Assembly: GCA_947095535.1 (NCBI GenBank)
Contig: OX352773.1
Location: 233,101,477-233,165,476, forward strand
Source of the DNA: Poecilobothrus nobilitatus
Taxonomy: Eukaryota; Arthropoda; Insecta; Diptera; Dolichopodidae
Length of the DNA: 64,000 bases
Direction of reading: 5' to 3'
Below the pieces are notes generated by a model that did no database searches, was not told the origin of the DNA, and was given only the letters and a program-made list of their open reading frames with translations. Positions 38,041 to 48,169 of the stretch are shown here, piece by piece. Position 1 is the first letter of the stretch. Each line of letters opens with the position of its first letter. Made by a program: the position numbers and the translations under genes.

Positions 38041-38459
38041 AAATAAAATAATATGTAAAAAAAATATTTTTTAAAATATGCTTTTATCGAAACCAAATTC
38101 GCCCCCTAAAAAGTAGAAAATAAAATTGATTGCAAAACTTTAGCTTTTTTGACTGTTATAATATAAAAGTGAATTGCTAGTGCAAGCATTTTGGACTGTT
38201 ATAATATAAAAGTAAATTGCTGGAATAAAGTTAAATAAAAATCTAGGAAATTTGAGGTTCGTGTTTCTTTTTTATTCCAGCAATTTACTTTTATATTATA
38301 ACAGTCCAAAATGCTTGCACTAGCAATTCACTTTTATATTATAACAGTCAAAAAAGCTAAAGTTTTGCAATCAATTTTATTTTCTACTTTTTAGGGGGCG
38401 AATTTGGTTTCGATAAAAGCATATTTTAAAAAATATTTTTTTTACATATTATTTTATTT
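38041..38459. mobile_element. foldback element: 189-bp perfect palindrome
   Basis: Arms 38041-38229 and 38271-38459 are exact complements by eye; the loop is 41 bp. Each arm carries 'tcgaaaccaaattcgccccc' at its outer part and two tandem copies of a 'tatattataacagtc' module. The outer 70 bp match the 33411 element with a few changes (accaaattcg for accgaattcg). Perfect arm identity means a recent origin or active homogenisation. No transposase. It marks the inner end of composite copy II. Confidence 0.9.
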
Positions 38460-38964
38460 TATACTTTTTAGTTTTAAATGAAACACATAATTTGAATTTA
38501 AAAATATGGGATATTTTTTATTCATACATACATTAATTATTGTTTCTGATATAAAATACGTTTTATAATTTTATACCAAATGTTTAAGTAAATTAAGAGA
38601 TGTTAAATCGATTCCATTACAGCAAGAGTAAACATTTTTTATTCCAGTATGTAATTCATAAATAAAGAAAGTACCTCGCAGGGTAAAATATGTACCAAAA
38701 TACTGTGATTATATAAATATTACAATCCAACAACATAACTCGAATGAAAATGATATACATAAATGTACTTTACTGTATATTTCTATAGTATACTATTAGT
38801 AGTATATCGTATATCCAAACAAACATCTAACCTTGAACACCTACCTACCTAATCGCTTAATAAGATCATGCAGTAAAAAATGTTGACAATTATCTTGATT
38901 TAAATTATAAACAAATGGAGCGGAACAAAATAATTTAGGTAATTAGTTTAACATAATATTATGT

Positions 38965-39198
38965 GTATCCAGCCATTGGTGCAGTGGTTGACGCACGCAT
39001 AAGAGAATGAGAGGTCTCGGGTTCGATTCCCGGCTGGGTACAATAATTATAAAATAAAAAAAAAAAGAAATTCATATATCGCAATATGTAAATACTTTAT
39101 AATATATCATTATATCACGTACACATTCCTACCAGGAAACAAGGGTTATAGCTACCACGTTTATGTACCCACGGTACCTGAATATAAATAAATAAATA
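38965..39198 (+). mobile_element. tRNA-headed SINE with 10-bp target duplication
   Basis: The head (38965-39042) opens 'gtatccagcc' and closes 'ggctgggtac', which pair; the A box tggtgcagtgg lies at 38978-38988 and the B box gttcgattcc at 39021-39030. The body includes 'acacattcctaccaggaaac' and 'ccacgtttatgtacccac', and the tail is (aaat)n. The target duplication aatattatgt flanks it at 38955-38964 and 39199-39208. The cloverleaf is incomplete (no normal D arm), so this is a SINE, not a tRNA gene. The partner LINE is unknown. Confidence 0.88.
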
Positions 39199-39458
39199 AA
39201 TATTATGTACATACGTACGTACATATTTACATACGTAGTTTTAATTTTTTGTGTTGACAAATCATAATGCGTAATAGATTTTTTGTTTGTAAATCATAAT
39301 GCGTAATGCGCAAAAGCATAATTTTGTAATGATCTTTACTTTTTATATTCTTTTCTATGTACAAAAATAATATTATGTAGGTACATAAAATTTTATTTAA
39401 AAAATATTGATGAATAGAGTTAAAAAAAAAAAAAAAAAATTATACATATATACGAATT

Positions 39459-39523
39459 GGATTCGAACCACAGTCCACATATTAACACTCACTTTCAAGA
39501 CCTGTACACTTTCCTCTGCACCA
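39459..39523 (-). promoter_or_regulatory. polymerase III A and B boxes (module 4)
   Basis: On the minus strand: A box tggtgcagagg (39513-39523) and B box gttcgaatcc (39459-39468), with 'aaagtgtacaggtcttgaaa' between, as in module 1. Confidence 0.65.
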
Positions 39524-39831
39524 TATATGCATTAATTCAATATGCATTAAGAATGTTGACAGCAAATATTTTGATTTAAATACTAAACAAATGTTGTAAA
39601 CAAAATAACTTAGCAACATACATAAAAATATTATATGTTTGGATTGTGTTTTGCTAATTATGCTAATACAAAACACCAGGAAAGATCAAAAATATAATGT
39701 GTATGTTTGTATGCATGAATAAGAGATAAAAATGTAAGTTTTAAATTGATATATACAAAAATGTATACATATTTTATTCAAAAAATGTTGATGAATAGAT
39801 AGTTAAAAAAAAAAAATGTTGCATGTGAACT

Positions 39832-39886
39832 GGATTCGAACAACATGATCCCCACTTTTGAAACCTGTACACTATCCTCTGCACTA
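39832..39886 (-). promoter_or_regulatory. polymerase III A and B boxes (module 3)
   Basis: On the minus strand: A box tagtgcagagg (39876-39886) and B box gttcgaatcc (39832-39841). Inverted partner of module 1 at 28978. Confidence 0.65.
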
Positions 39887-39947
39887 TACTACACTTACAA
39901 ATGTTGCTAACAGATTACGAAGATAATAAAAAGCGTGACAGAATGAC

Positions 39948-39950
39948 AAA

Positions 39951-40001
<51 letters not shown>

Positions 40002-40002
40002 A
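39948..40002. repeat. (AAAT)n microsatellite, about 14 units
   Basis: Uninterrupted aaat repeat. The matching place in copy I (about 28901-28916) has only three to four units, so the run has expanded or contracted since the copies separated. Confidence 0.9.
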
Positions 40003-40025
40003 CCGACAGCGACGAGTTAATATAA

Positions 40026-42550
40026 AAGCATATAAAATTAATCCTAATTAGGAATCCTAGCAATATTGTGTTTCAGTTTTAATAACTAAAAATTTGAAGC
40101 AATTAAAAAAAAATTACTAATTTACTCTACTCTACTATTTATTGTATAAAATATTAAAATAATATTTTAATTTTTTAAATACCCATGCTAATAATAGTAG
40201 CTGATACAGTGACATTAGGGTGTCCTTCAATTATTACCTTATTCGGAAAGGTGTTATATACTACTACATGTTGTAAGTATTGATGTCTATCGGCACTGAT
40301 AGCAAAAAAGCGGAATATATAAGAATACGCGGATTCATTGTTTCCTTAAAGTCTTCGTAATTCAATGTTTCCGGATCGGATCCTTGTCCTATCCATGCTC
40401 TCTAACCAAGATACTACGTTAGCAGTTAAGGGTTTCATCCTATTATATTGGCTAAAAGCGGCTCTAAATTTAGTCAGTAAGAATATCATTATCAAATGGG
40501 TATTGTTGGGAAGATTCCCACCTCCTTAACAAAACTATCAAAAGTGTTTAAAAAAATGTAATAGAAATTTATATCAACAATATTTATAAAACTTTATTTA
40601 ACTTTTTTAATATAATTGAAATTTAATATTTAGCTTAAAAATACTTTCGAAAGTTCCAGGATTAAATGAAAAGTACATTTGATGCGTTTTACAAATAATA
40701 ATAGAAAATTGAATTAAACGATTCATAATCAAAATATTGAAGGTAATTCTAGACTTCAAAGGATTTTATACCAAAGTTAAAAAAACAAAACTTAGATACC
40801 TACTGCATCTATTGGATGTAGAAAAAATTATTTTTGTTAGATTAAAATAATACTTTTATCATTCTATGTATTTATATGTTTAACACATTACTTAATACGT
40901 CTTTTCTTATCGGAATTATTTTGCATACTTATTTTTATAGAAATATTATAATATGGTTTATAATACTATATATACTATACTATCTTAAGCTCATATTTTT
41001 AACACTTTTAAGTTGTAATACTATATACTTATCTAATGAAAACTTTTAACTGTAAATATATTTCGTAGAACAAAAAAAGAAAAAAAATGAATTATAACTT
41101 TTGCCATAAATTTAGTTTTTCTCCTGCAAATACACTAGATTTTAAATCAAAACTTTTTAATTACAAATTTTTAAAATATTATATAATATGAGCTCTTTAA
41201 GAACATAAATTTAATTAAAAAGAAAATGGATATAACATCATGATTCATGGTCATTTCTACAAGAAAATAATTTTTTATCATTCAAGGAAAAATTTAGTTA
41301 TATAACTTAATATAACAATAAAATAATATAATAGTTTTAAACTGTTGTCCTTCCATGTATAAAGTATGCAGTGTATGGTGCAGATATCCGTCTAAAATTC
41401 ACATTATTAATTTGCAACGAGCTGTGGAATCTAATATCTGGATTGTAATAAAAATGCATATATTTTATGCGTGATGCAATAAAACCATAAATATAAATAA
41501 TAAGAAACTTTTGAAGTAACTTTAAACGAAGCTCTATATTATAATTTTGTACAACAACTGCAGTCTAATAATCAACAGTCAAGTAAAAAAAATGATTAAA
41601 GAAATTGAAGCTAAATTATAATATATGAATAATAAACGACTTTACGCTATACTACTTCTCCGAGAGGGTTTGATGTTTGGTTGATAGGATTTCATATTAC
41701 ATGGCTAAATTAACTTAGATAGTGTAGGTTCTGTGCAGGATGATGACGAGCATATTTTTGCTAAGTTTTCCTATACATTTGTAGATGCTTTACGCAACTA
41801 GAACCTATTTAGTGAAATAACGCATCACTAGTTATTTCAGGTTGCTTCAATAAAAAACAAAACTAGTATAACCTCCTTTAAAGGTATGGTATGAAGGTAT
41901 GAAGGTAAAAAATTCAATTTTTTTTTTATTCTTAAATTTCTTTTAAGGTGAGCTTCTATTCAAAATTTAATTCACTATTTTTTTTTTTTGTTTTACTACA
42001 AATGCAAAATGACAATAAAGAAAAAAATGGGTAGGTAGTAGATACCTATTTAAGATTTTCTTAAAATATAAAAATCAATCAAGATTAGTAAAAATATAAT
42101 GCTGAAAATGGATAAAAAGGGAGGAATAATATTAAAGGTAAGATTTTTTTAATCTTTAAAAATTCTCATAAAACTGAAATATTATAAATCTCCGTATATT
42201 AATTTCAATTTTTTCCTTAGAGTGACTGTCACACATAAATTCACAAAAAATTTTAATAAAATTTATGACCATTTTCTTTTTAAATGAAATTTTCGAAGAA
42301 AAATCTCAAATTTCAAAATTGTTAAATATAGGACGTATCTACTGTCGTAGTATGTTAAATATTTTAGTTGTTTTTAAAAGTCATTCAAGTAATTTTTTAT
42401 AAGTCCGATTGCAATATTCTTAACCATTGATAAAGTCCATTCACCTTGTATTCATAAATCATATTAAAATATTTCAAGAGGATTAAATTGATTTTTTCTG
42501 CATAGATTTTTTTGTTATCCTAAGTTTATGTATTAATTTTCCAATTTTTA
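40026..42550. other. mostly AT-rich DNA with faint LINE-like traces
   Basis: 40200-40530 has a higher GC content; a plus-strand frame there (about 40290) reads IGTDSKKAE, which could be a decayed RNase H start, but nothing after it supports this. 40530-41640 is plain AT-rich DNA. See 41678-41801 for a better LINE trace. Confidence 0.45.
41678..41801 (+). pseudogene. possible LINE C-terminal zinc-knuckle remnant
   Basis: The C-terminal tail of I/R1-type LINE proteins has LTGH...H..R.GL followed by CR.C...DE..EHI..C. Here CRFC (41723-41734) is followed, after a one-base shift, by DDDEHIFAKFSY (41739-41774); upstream, a two-frame mix gives LIGFHI and MAKL. The order is right but stops and frameshifts are needed, the spacing is short and the last cysteine is replaced by alanine. 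It is plausible rather than proven. Confidence 0.35.
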
Positions 42551-42583
42551 TTATACCCGTATGAACTATGTTCAAGGGTATAA
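42551..42583. repeat. terminal hairpin of family A
   Basis: Arms ttataccc (42551-42558) and gggtataa (42576-42583), with an inner gaac/gttc pair. Exact complement of the 9352-9384 hairpin. Confidence 0.8.
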
Positions 42584-42940
42584 AAAATTTGCCATTACGT
42601 TTGTGACACCTTAAAGGAGTCGAGCTAGATATAGTGTCAAAGGTATGGATCGGCTCAGAATCGAATTCTGAGTCGATTAAGCCATGTACGTCCGTCCGTC
42701 CGTCCGTCCGCACGATAACTCAAAAAATAAAGGAGCTAGGGGGCTGAAATTTTTTTTACGTCACTTTTGAAAAATTGTTAGTTCTGCTATTTAAATCCAA
42801 CATTTTCGGTCGGCGGGTTCGAGTAGCTGCCATACAACTTCTACTTTTATATAGAAATAACTCAGTATCTATTCAAGCTAGGTTTCTGAAATTTTGCAAA
42901 TGATGATCAAGTTTTATGGCAACAACTTCTGTAAAATTTG

Positions 42941-43458
42941 GTTGTGCTGGTGCAGCGGGTTCGGGTAGCTGCCATACAACTTCTCCGTTTAAATGAGAAT
43001 AACTCAGTGTTTATTGAAGCTAGGAATCTGAAATTTAGTAAAGAGGTGTCGAGTTACATGCCAACAACTTTTGTAAAATTTGGTTGGCCTAGAACAGCCG
43101 GTTCAGGCTTCTTGCACCTCTTGGAAGTTAATAAAGCTAGGCGTCTGAAATCTTGCAAATGATGATCAAGTTTTATGGCAACAACTTCTACAAAATTTGG
43201 TTGTGCTGGTGCGACGGGTTCGGGCAGCTGCCATACAACTTATCCGGTTAAATGAGAATAACTCAGTGTTTATTGAAGCTAGGAATCTGAAATTTAGTAA
43301 AGAAGTGTCGAGTTATATGCCAACAACTTTTGTAAAATTTGTTTGGCCTAGAACAGGCGGTTCAGGCTTCTTGCACCTCTTGGAAGTTAATAAAGCTAGG
43401 CGTCTGAAATCTTGCAAATGATGATCAAGTTTTATGGCAACAACTTCTACAAAATTTG
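42941..43458. repeat. two 259-bp tandem units
   Basis: 'gttgtgctgg' recurs at 42941, 43200 and 43459, exactly 259 bp apart. The units differ by few bases. Each holds a 74-codon open frame (42938-43162 and 43197-43421). Because 259 is not a multiple of three, the frames cannot join, and the encoded text is simply the repeat read in one frame, so I do not call them genes. Confidence 0.85.
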
Positions 43459-43520
43459 GTTGTGCTGGTGCGACGGGTTCGGGTAGCTGCCATACAAAAT
43501 CTCCTTTTAAATGAAAAGAA

Positions 43521-44133
43521 CTCAGTGTCCGTCCGCATGATAACTCAAAAAATAGAGGAGCTAGGAGGCTGAAAATTTTTTTACGTCACTTTGGCAAAAT
43601 TGTTAGTTTTGCTATTTAACTCCAGCATTTTCTGTCCCCGGGTTCGGGTAGCTGCCATACCACGTCTTTCTTTAAATAGAAATAACCCAGTGTCTGTTCA
43701 ATCTAGGTATCTGAAATTTTGCGAATGATGATCAAGTTTTATGGCAACAACTTCTGCAAAATTTGGTTGTGGTGGTGTGACGGGTTCGGGTAGCTGCCAT
43801 ACAAAATCTCTTTTTAAATGAAAGAACTCAGTGTCCGTCCGCACTATAACTCAAAAAATAGAGGAGCTAGGAGGCTGAAAATTTTTTTACGTTACTTTTG
43901 TAAAATTGTTAGTTTTGCTATTTAACTCCAGCATTTTCGGCCGCCGGGTTCGAGTAGCTGCCATACAACGTCTTTCTTTAAATGGAAATAACCCAGTGTC
44001 TGTTCAATCTAGGTATCTGCAATTTTGCGAGTGATGATCAAGTTTTATGGCAACAACTTCTGCAAAATTTGGTTGTGGTGGTGCGACGGGTTCGGGTAGC
44101 TGCCATACAACTTCTCTTTTTAAATGAAAATAA
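43521..44133. repeat. two tandem units of about 306 bp
   Basis: 'ctcagtgtccgtccgca' type anchors begin at 43521, 43827 and 44134 (periods 306 and 307). Each unit contains the family start ('ctaggaggctgaaa', 'ttacgtcac') as well as the 'gggttcgggtagctgcc' block, so the unit is a fusion of the element's front and its 259-bp repeat. Confidence 0.75.
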
Positions 44134-44814
44134 CTCAATGTCCGTCCGCACGATAACTCAAAAAATAAAGGAGTTAGGAGGCTGAAATTTTTTTTACGTC
44201 ACTTTTACAAAATTGTTAGTTTTGCTATTTAACTCCAGCATTTGCGGCCGCCGGGTTCGAGTAGCTGCCATACAACTTCTTTCTTTAAATGGAAATAACC
44301 CAGTGTCTATTCAATCTAGGTATCTGAAATTTTGTAAATGATGATCGAGTTTTATGGCAACAACTTCTGTAAAATTTTGTTGTGATGATATGACAGGTTC
44401 GGATAGTTGCCATACAACTTCTCTTTTTAAATGAAAATAACTCAGTGTCTATTGAAGCTAGCTATCTGAAATTTAGTGAAAAAGTGTCGAGTTGCATGCC
44501 AAAAACTTTTGTAAAATTTGAATGGTCTAAAGCAGCCGGTTCAGGCTTTTTGCATTTCTTGGAACTTAATGAAGCTAGGCGCAATAGATTCGGGTAGCTA
44601 TCATACAACTCCACAATTTACATAAATATATCTCTGTAGTTCGGTACTAAAACTCTGAATGTTTTTAAAAGATGATCAAGTTTTATAGAAACAGGATATA
44701 TTACGTTCATACGGGTATCCCAGAGTTGACACAGTCTACTCTACTGCACTCTTCCTCGTTTTTTCTTTTAAATAATTTTATTAATGAAATTTGTTATTTT
44801 TTATAAACATTTTT

Positions 44815-45003
44815 TTTTGTTAGAGAATTTCTTTGCCACATAAATGTGAACAGGAAATTACACTGCCTTTCCTTTTCAGGTGTGTCTGTAAATGTCGTAA
44901 GGGGGAATAAATCTTACGAAGTATGTGAGATTCGAACTCACACCACCTCGGTGTTTACAGCGTATTTTATACGCTGTTATTCACCAGACCATTAGGTCCC
45001 CTG
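44815..45003 (-). mobile_element. SINE with a class II tRNA-like head
   Basis: On the minus strand the head starts 'ggggacctaatggtctggtg'. An anticodon-like stem agcgt/acgct encloses ataaaat, a long variable arm cacc/ggtg follows, and the T arm gtgag-ttcgaat-ctcac is perfect. The 3' acceptor half does not pair with ggggacc, so this is a tRNA(Leu/Ser)-like SINE head rather than a gene. The body has a 7-bp hairpin tcgtaag/cttacga (44895-44919) and ends near 'catttatgtggcaaag'. It sits directly beside the end of the family A copy. Confidence 0.65.
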
Positions 45004-46234
45004 TATAAAAAATTTAAATCAAACCGAATTCCTTTTGTAAACATTTTTCGATTTTTGATAAAAAAGTAAAAATAGATTTTTAAATTTTACATTATTATGG
45101 GGATTATGGTGATATTTTAAATACCTACACCTACTTAGGAACCTTAATAACAGCTTATTTAAGAATTATTACAGCATCAGTTAAGAAAAACGTTTATAGT
45201 GTGGCCTAGTTGAACGCTTAATATTTTATTATATTGTTTTACGAAATTTTTGGCTATTTATTTAGGAAGAATTCCCGCCTATACAAAATTTAAAATTTCT
45301 TATTTAATTTAACAAAAATGGAAAATTTAAACAATTTAATGCACCTCATCATTCTTCAATCCCCGCAAGATTTATAGTTTTTTCTTCTAGAATAAAAAAT
45401 TTTAAATCAGTTTCTAATCGCATTTTTTTTTTTTTTTGAATATTAAAGATTTAAAGAAAAATCAAAATTATTAATCAAAAATTTAAATAGAAGATTTTCA
45501 TTCTCTGCTTTTGCAAAAAAACTACATAGAATTTTAAACAGTGTAACAGAGAAGAAGATAACTTTTTGAGTAAGATATACGTCATATAAGCAATATCGCA
45601 TCGCAACTAACATATCCGATTTGTTAGCACTTCATTTATTTGTTAAAAGTAAAAAATTTTTTTTTTTTTTCCATTATCTCATTTTTTGATTTTTCCATTG
45701 TACAATTACATTTAGACCCAGTTAAAGAAAAAAAAATTATTTTCATATAGATTTATTTTTCTATTCAATCTCTTCATTTTTACGTACTATTGTTGTAGGT
45801 AATTTAAAACATTATTTTTTTTTTTTTTTTGCTATTTATTCTTGCCTCTTCTTCTACAATTCTTGATTTACATTATACGTACGTAAGTGTACTACACTTA
45901 TATACATATATTATAAATGTAAGTTAAGTATATTAATATTGAAAATTTTTTATAGGGTAAAGTAAAACTTATTTACCATGTCAATTATTATCTTATAGAA
46001 TAAAACCTTCTATAATTGTACCTTCAGGATTATATTTTTTACCCCCAAAGTATTTAATATAGGAAATTTCAATGTATATTATGTGTGTCATATCAAAACA
46101 AATAAGCTTTTCAATTAAAAAATGATGCTGTTCTTCAATAGTTTTAAAATTATAATGTTGGTGTCCTTTTAAATATTCAAAACAAATGAATTCTTTAAAT
46201 CTATATATTTTATTTTATCTATATATTATTTTAG
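45004..46234. other. AT-rich DNA without a recognisable gene
   Basis: Poly-T tracts near 45422, 45657 and 45815. Nothing coding until the LINE remnant begins near 46235. Confidence 0.55.
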
Positions 46235-46720
46235 ATCATCAACCTTGTCTGAATACTTGGACACAGTTGCTTCCCTGGAAATTGCAAAGCTCACAAATTC
46301 GCTAGGAGTGGTATAAACCTTTAAATTCTTCAAGAAAAAGAGAATCTCAGAGTTCCTATCACAACCTGCAAATATTGGTACTCTATTAACACTTGCACTG
46401 CGGCCAAACAAATCTGGCCTACATTAGAATTCAAACTCTTATCCCTGAAGCTCTGCAATATCACTTTTGTAATAGGGTCTTTAACAGGTCATTTTTCGAT
46501 CGGCAGGCATGTCAGAACGCTAGGACTTCCTTCAAATGATTTTTGCAGAAGTTGCAAATATGAAGAGCAAGAGAAATCAATTTTTCACCTGCTTTGTGAA
46601 TACTCGGCTCTTACTCTAAAAAGAAAAAAACTTTATGGGAACATTTTTCTTAAACAACCTTTTCAACATGTCGGAGGTGGACTTAAAAATTTACATCGCT
46701 CTGTAAGAAGCTTTCAATAG
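46235..46720 (+). pseudogene. 3' end of an RNase H-bearing LINE (I/R1/Jockey type)
   Basis: LINE ORF2 proteins copy their own RNA into the genome. This copy keeps only the C terminus, in a single frame. The end of RNase H reads LGHSCFPGNCKAHKFARSG (46256-46312), matching 'PGH.GI.GN..AD.LAR'; the AD aspartate is now H. After an in-frame TAA (46322-46324) it resumes with TCTAAKQIWP, GSLTGHFSIGRH and LGLPSNDFC. A zinc knuckle CRSC...HLLC spans 46544-46597. The natural stop is TAG at 46718. A further stop interrupts the RNase H part at 46250, and nothing upstream is recognisable, so the copy is 5'-truncated and dead. The text 'ggatatgacaacgggtcta' just after the stop is typical of such LINE 3' ends as I remember them. 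A minus-strand open frame over the same bases is a shadow. Confidence 0.85.
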
Positions 46721-48050
46721 TTTAATTAGAAGAAACATTAATCCAGGATATGACAACGGGTCTAAACTTTTCTAAGTGTACATCTGTAACGGCTACTTAC
46801 CTAGATTATACAATTATCTTATCCTTAAAATTTTATAACTAAAATAATATATTAACTTCTACATGGATTTTAATGAAAAGACGCTTCTAAACGCTTTTTA
46901 ATGGACCCCGTGTGAAAAAAATGCCTGGACCTGTGTTTGCTTCCCGATAACTGATATTTATTTATATTTTCATGTAAGTATAACAAGTAAAAAAAAAAAA
47001 TTGATGCGGTGATGAGAATATTGAAAAAGATTATTGGATAATAAAGAAACTTCTACAGGTAAAGTAGCTTACCTTATATATATATATTTTTTTTTATATC
47101 TACAATAGAAATAAATGCATTCTTTGAATTTGAACAAAGATCAAAGCACAGAGCGAAAATAATTTTTTAGAAATAATTTTCTATATATCTATATATATTA
47201 TATTATAGAGAGGTAGGTACTTAGCTATACATAATATACAGACTATTTTATATATATGTACATGTTATTATGAATTACTTTACACAAACCTAACTTTTAA
47301 ATGTAAAATCTGGAATGTTTGCCACAAAGTAAGTTAAAAATCAATCCACCGATAAAAAAATGGATTTTTGTTCTGTAAAAAAAAATTCTGTTTTACCAGA
47401 TAAAATATTTGAAGAATAAAAAAATTTTTAGTAGAAAAAAGAAAGTTAAAAAATAGTTTTTTTTGTAGAAATAATGCATAAAAACCAGAAAATTAAAAAT
47501 TTATTTGTTGGAAAGGATTTCAACAGAAAAAAATCTATCTATAAAAAGAAACTTTAATTGTATAATAATAAATAAAAGTTTTTAAAATTTTTATTTTGCT
47601 TATTAAAGTGTGAAATATAGTAATTGTTTTTCTTAGAGAGTTAATGTAACTAGAAAATATACTTTTGACGGCACACAATTTTGAGTATTAATCATTATGC
47701 TATTATTTTGGATCTTATTATTTTTGAGTATGACTTATTAAAAACAAAAAATTGGTTAACATTAGGCGAAGAAATATTAGGACTATAATTACACCTTTTG
47801 ATTGGTATTATATTATATTATATTGCATTATTTTTGAATATGTGAAAATAAAGCCGTTGTTCGGAAATAATTATAAAAATAACTAAAATTCTAAGCAATT
47901 CTAGTATTCGCGTAGATATTATATAACAGAGATAATGATTGACACTATTTCTGAATTTAGTTAAGAGTACCACTCAAAACAGTAACAGAATCAACTTTAA
48001 AACCATAAGAATTGAAGATTATTTATTGAAGAACAGCTGAAGCAATTTTT
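46721..48050. other. LINE 3' untranslated remnant, then AT-rich DNA
   Basis: About 46721-47000 probably holds the LINE 3' untranslated region, possibly ending in the poly-A at 46988-47000. The rest is AT-rich with no recognisable gene. Confidence 0.45.
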
Positions 48051-48169
48051 CGAATTCCTAAGGCAAAATTTTCAGAGATCAAGTGAAGAATTTACGAGTT
48101 ATGACTTAAGGTGCACAGAACATGGTGCGGGGAAAAGAAACGAAAAATGCATAAATAAATTTCAAAATA

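Larger units (their letters stand above)
38460..40025 (-). mobile_element. composite repeat copy II, inverted relative to copy I
   Basis: Reverse complement of 28816-29363 joined to 32230-33410, with a SINE inserted at 38965 and a longer (aaat)n run. It carries two tRNA-like modules in series. Joining the two halves without the 2.8 kb of LTR-like repeats shows that those repeats are an insertion in copy I. Divergence from copy I is moderate (scattered substitutions and small gaps). Confidence 0.8.
42551..44760 (+). mobile_element. repeat family A, complete copy
   Basis: Starts with the TTATACCC hairpin, then 'ccttaaaggagtcgagctag', 'ggtatggatcggctcag', 'gagtcgattaagccatgtac' and a ccgt run. 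The interior is two tandem arrays (259-bp units, then about 306-bp units) sharing 'gatgatcaagttttatggca', 'acaaaatttggttgtg' and 'gggttcgggtagctgcc'. It closes with 'ttcatacgggtatcccagag' and 'ttgacacagtc'. About 2.2 kb, no protein. Start and end both carry the gggtat word in opposite senses, giving a weak terminal inversion. The class is unknown. Confidence 0.78.

Noticed and set aside
38965..39042. Possible genuine tRNA gene
   Set aside because: The acceptor and T arms pair, but the D arm is abnormal, a SINE body and (aaat)n tail follow, a second truncated copy exists, and a target duplication flanks it.
40290..40350. IGTDSKKAE, possible RNase H start
   Set aside because: Only a few residues match. 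The next RNase H motifs are absent and the better LINE trace at 41.7 kb is 1.4 kb away.
44922..45003. Possible tRNA-Leu/Ser or tRNA-Phe(AAA) gene on the minus strand
   Set aside because: The T arm and anticodon-like stem are good but the acceptor stem has no 3' partner, and SINE-like sequence follows.
46226..46411. Minus-strand open frame with protein-like composition (FAGCDRNSEILFFLKNLK)
   Set aside because: The plus strand over the same bases reads as the LINE RNase H end and C-terminal region, with motifs in order, so the minus frame is a shadow.
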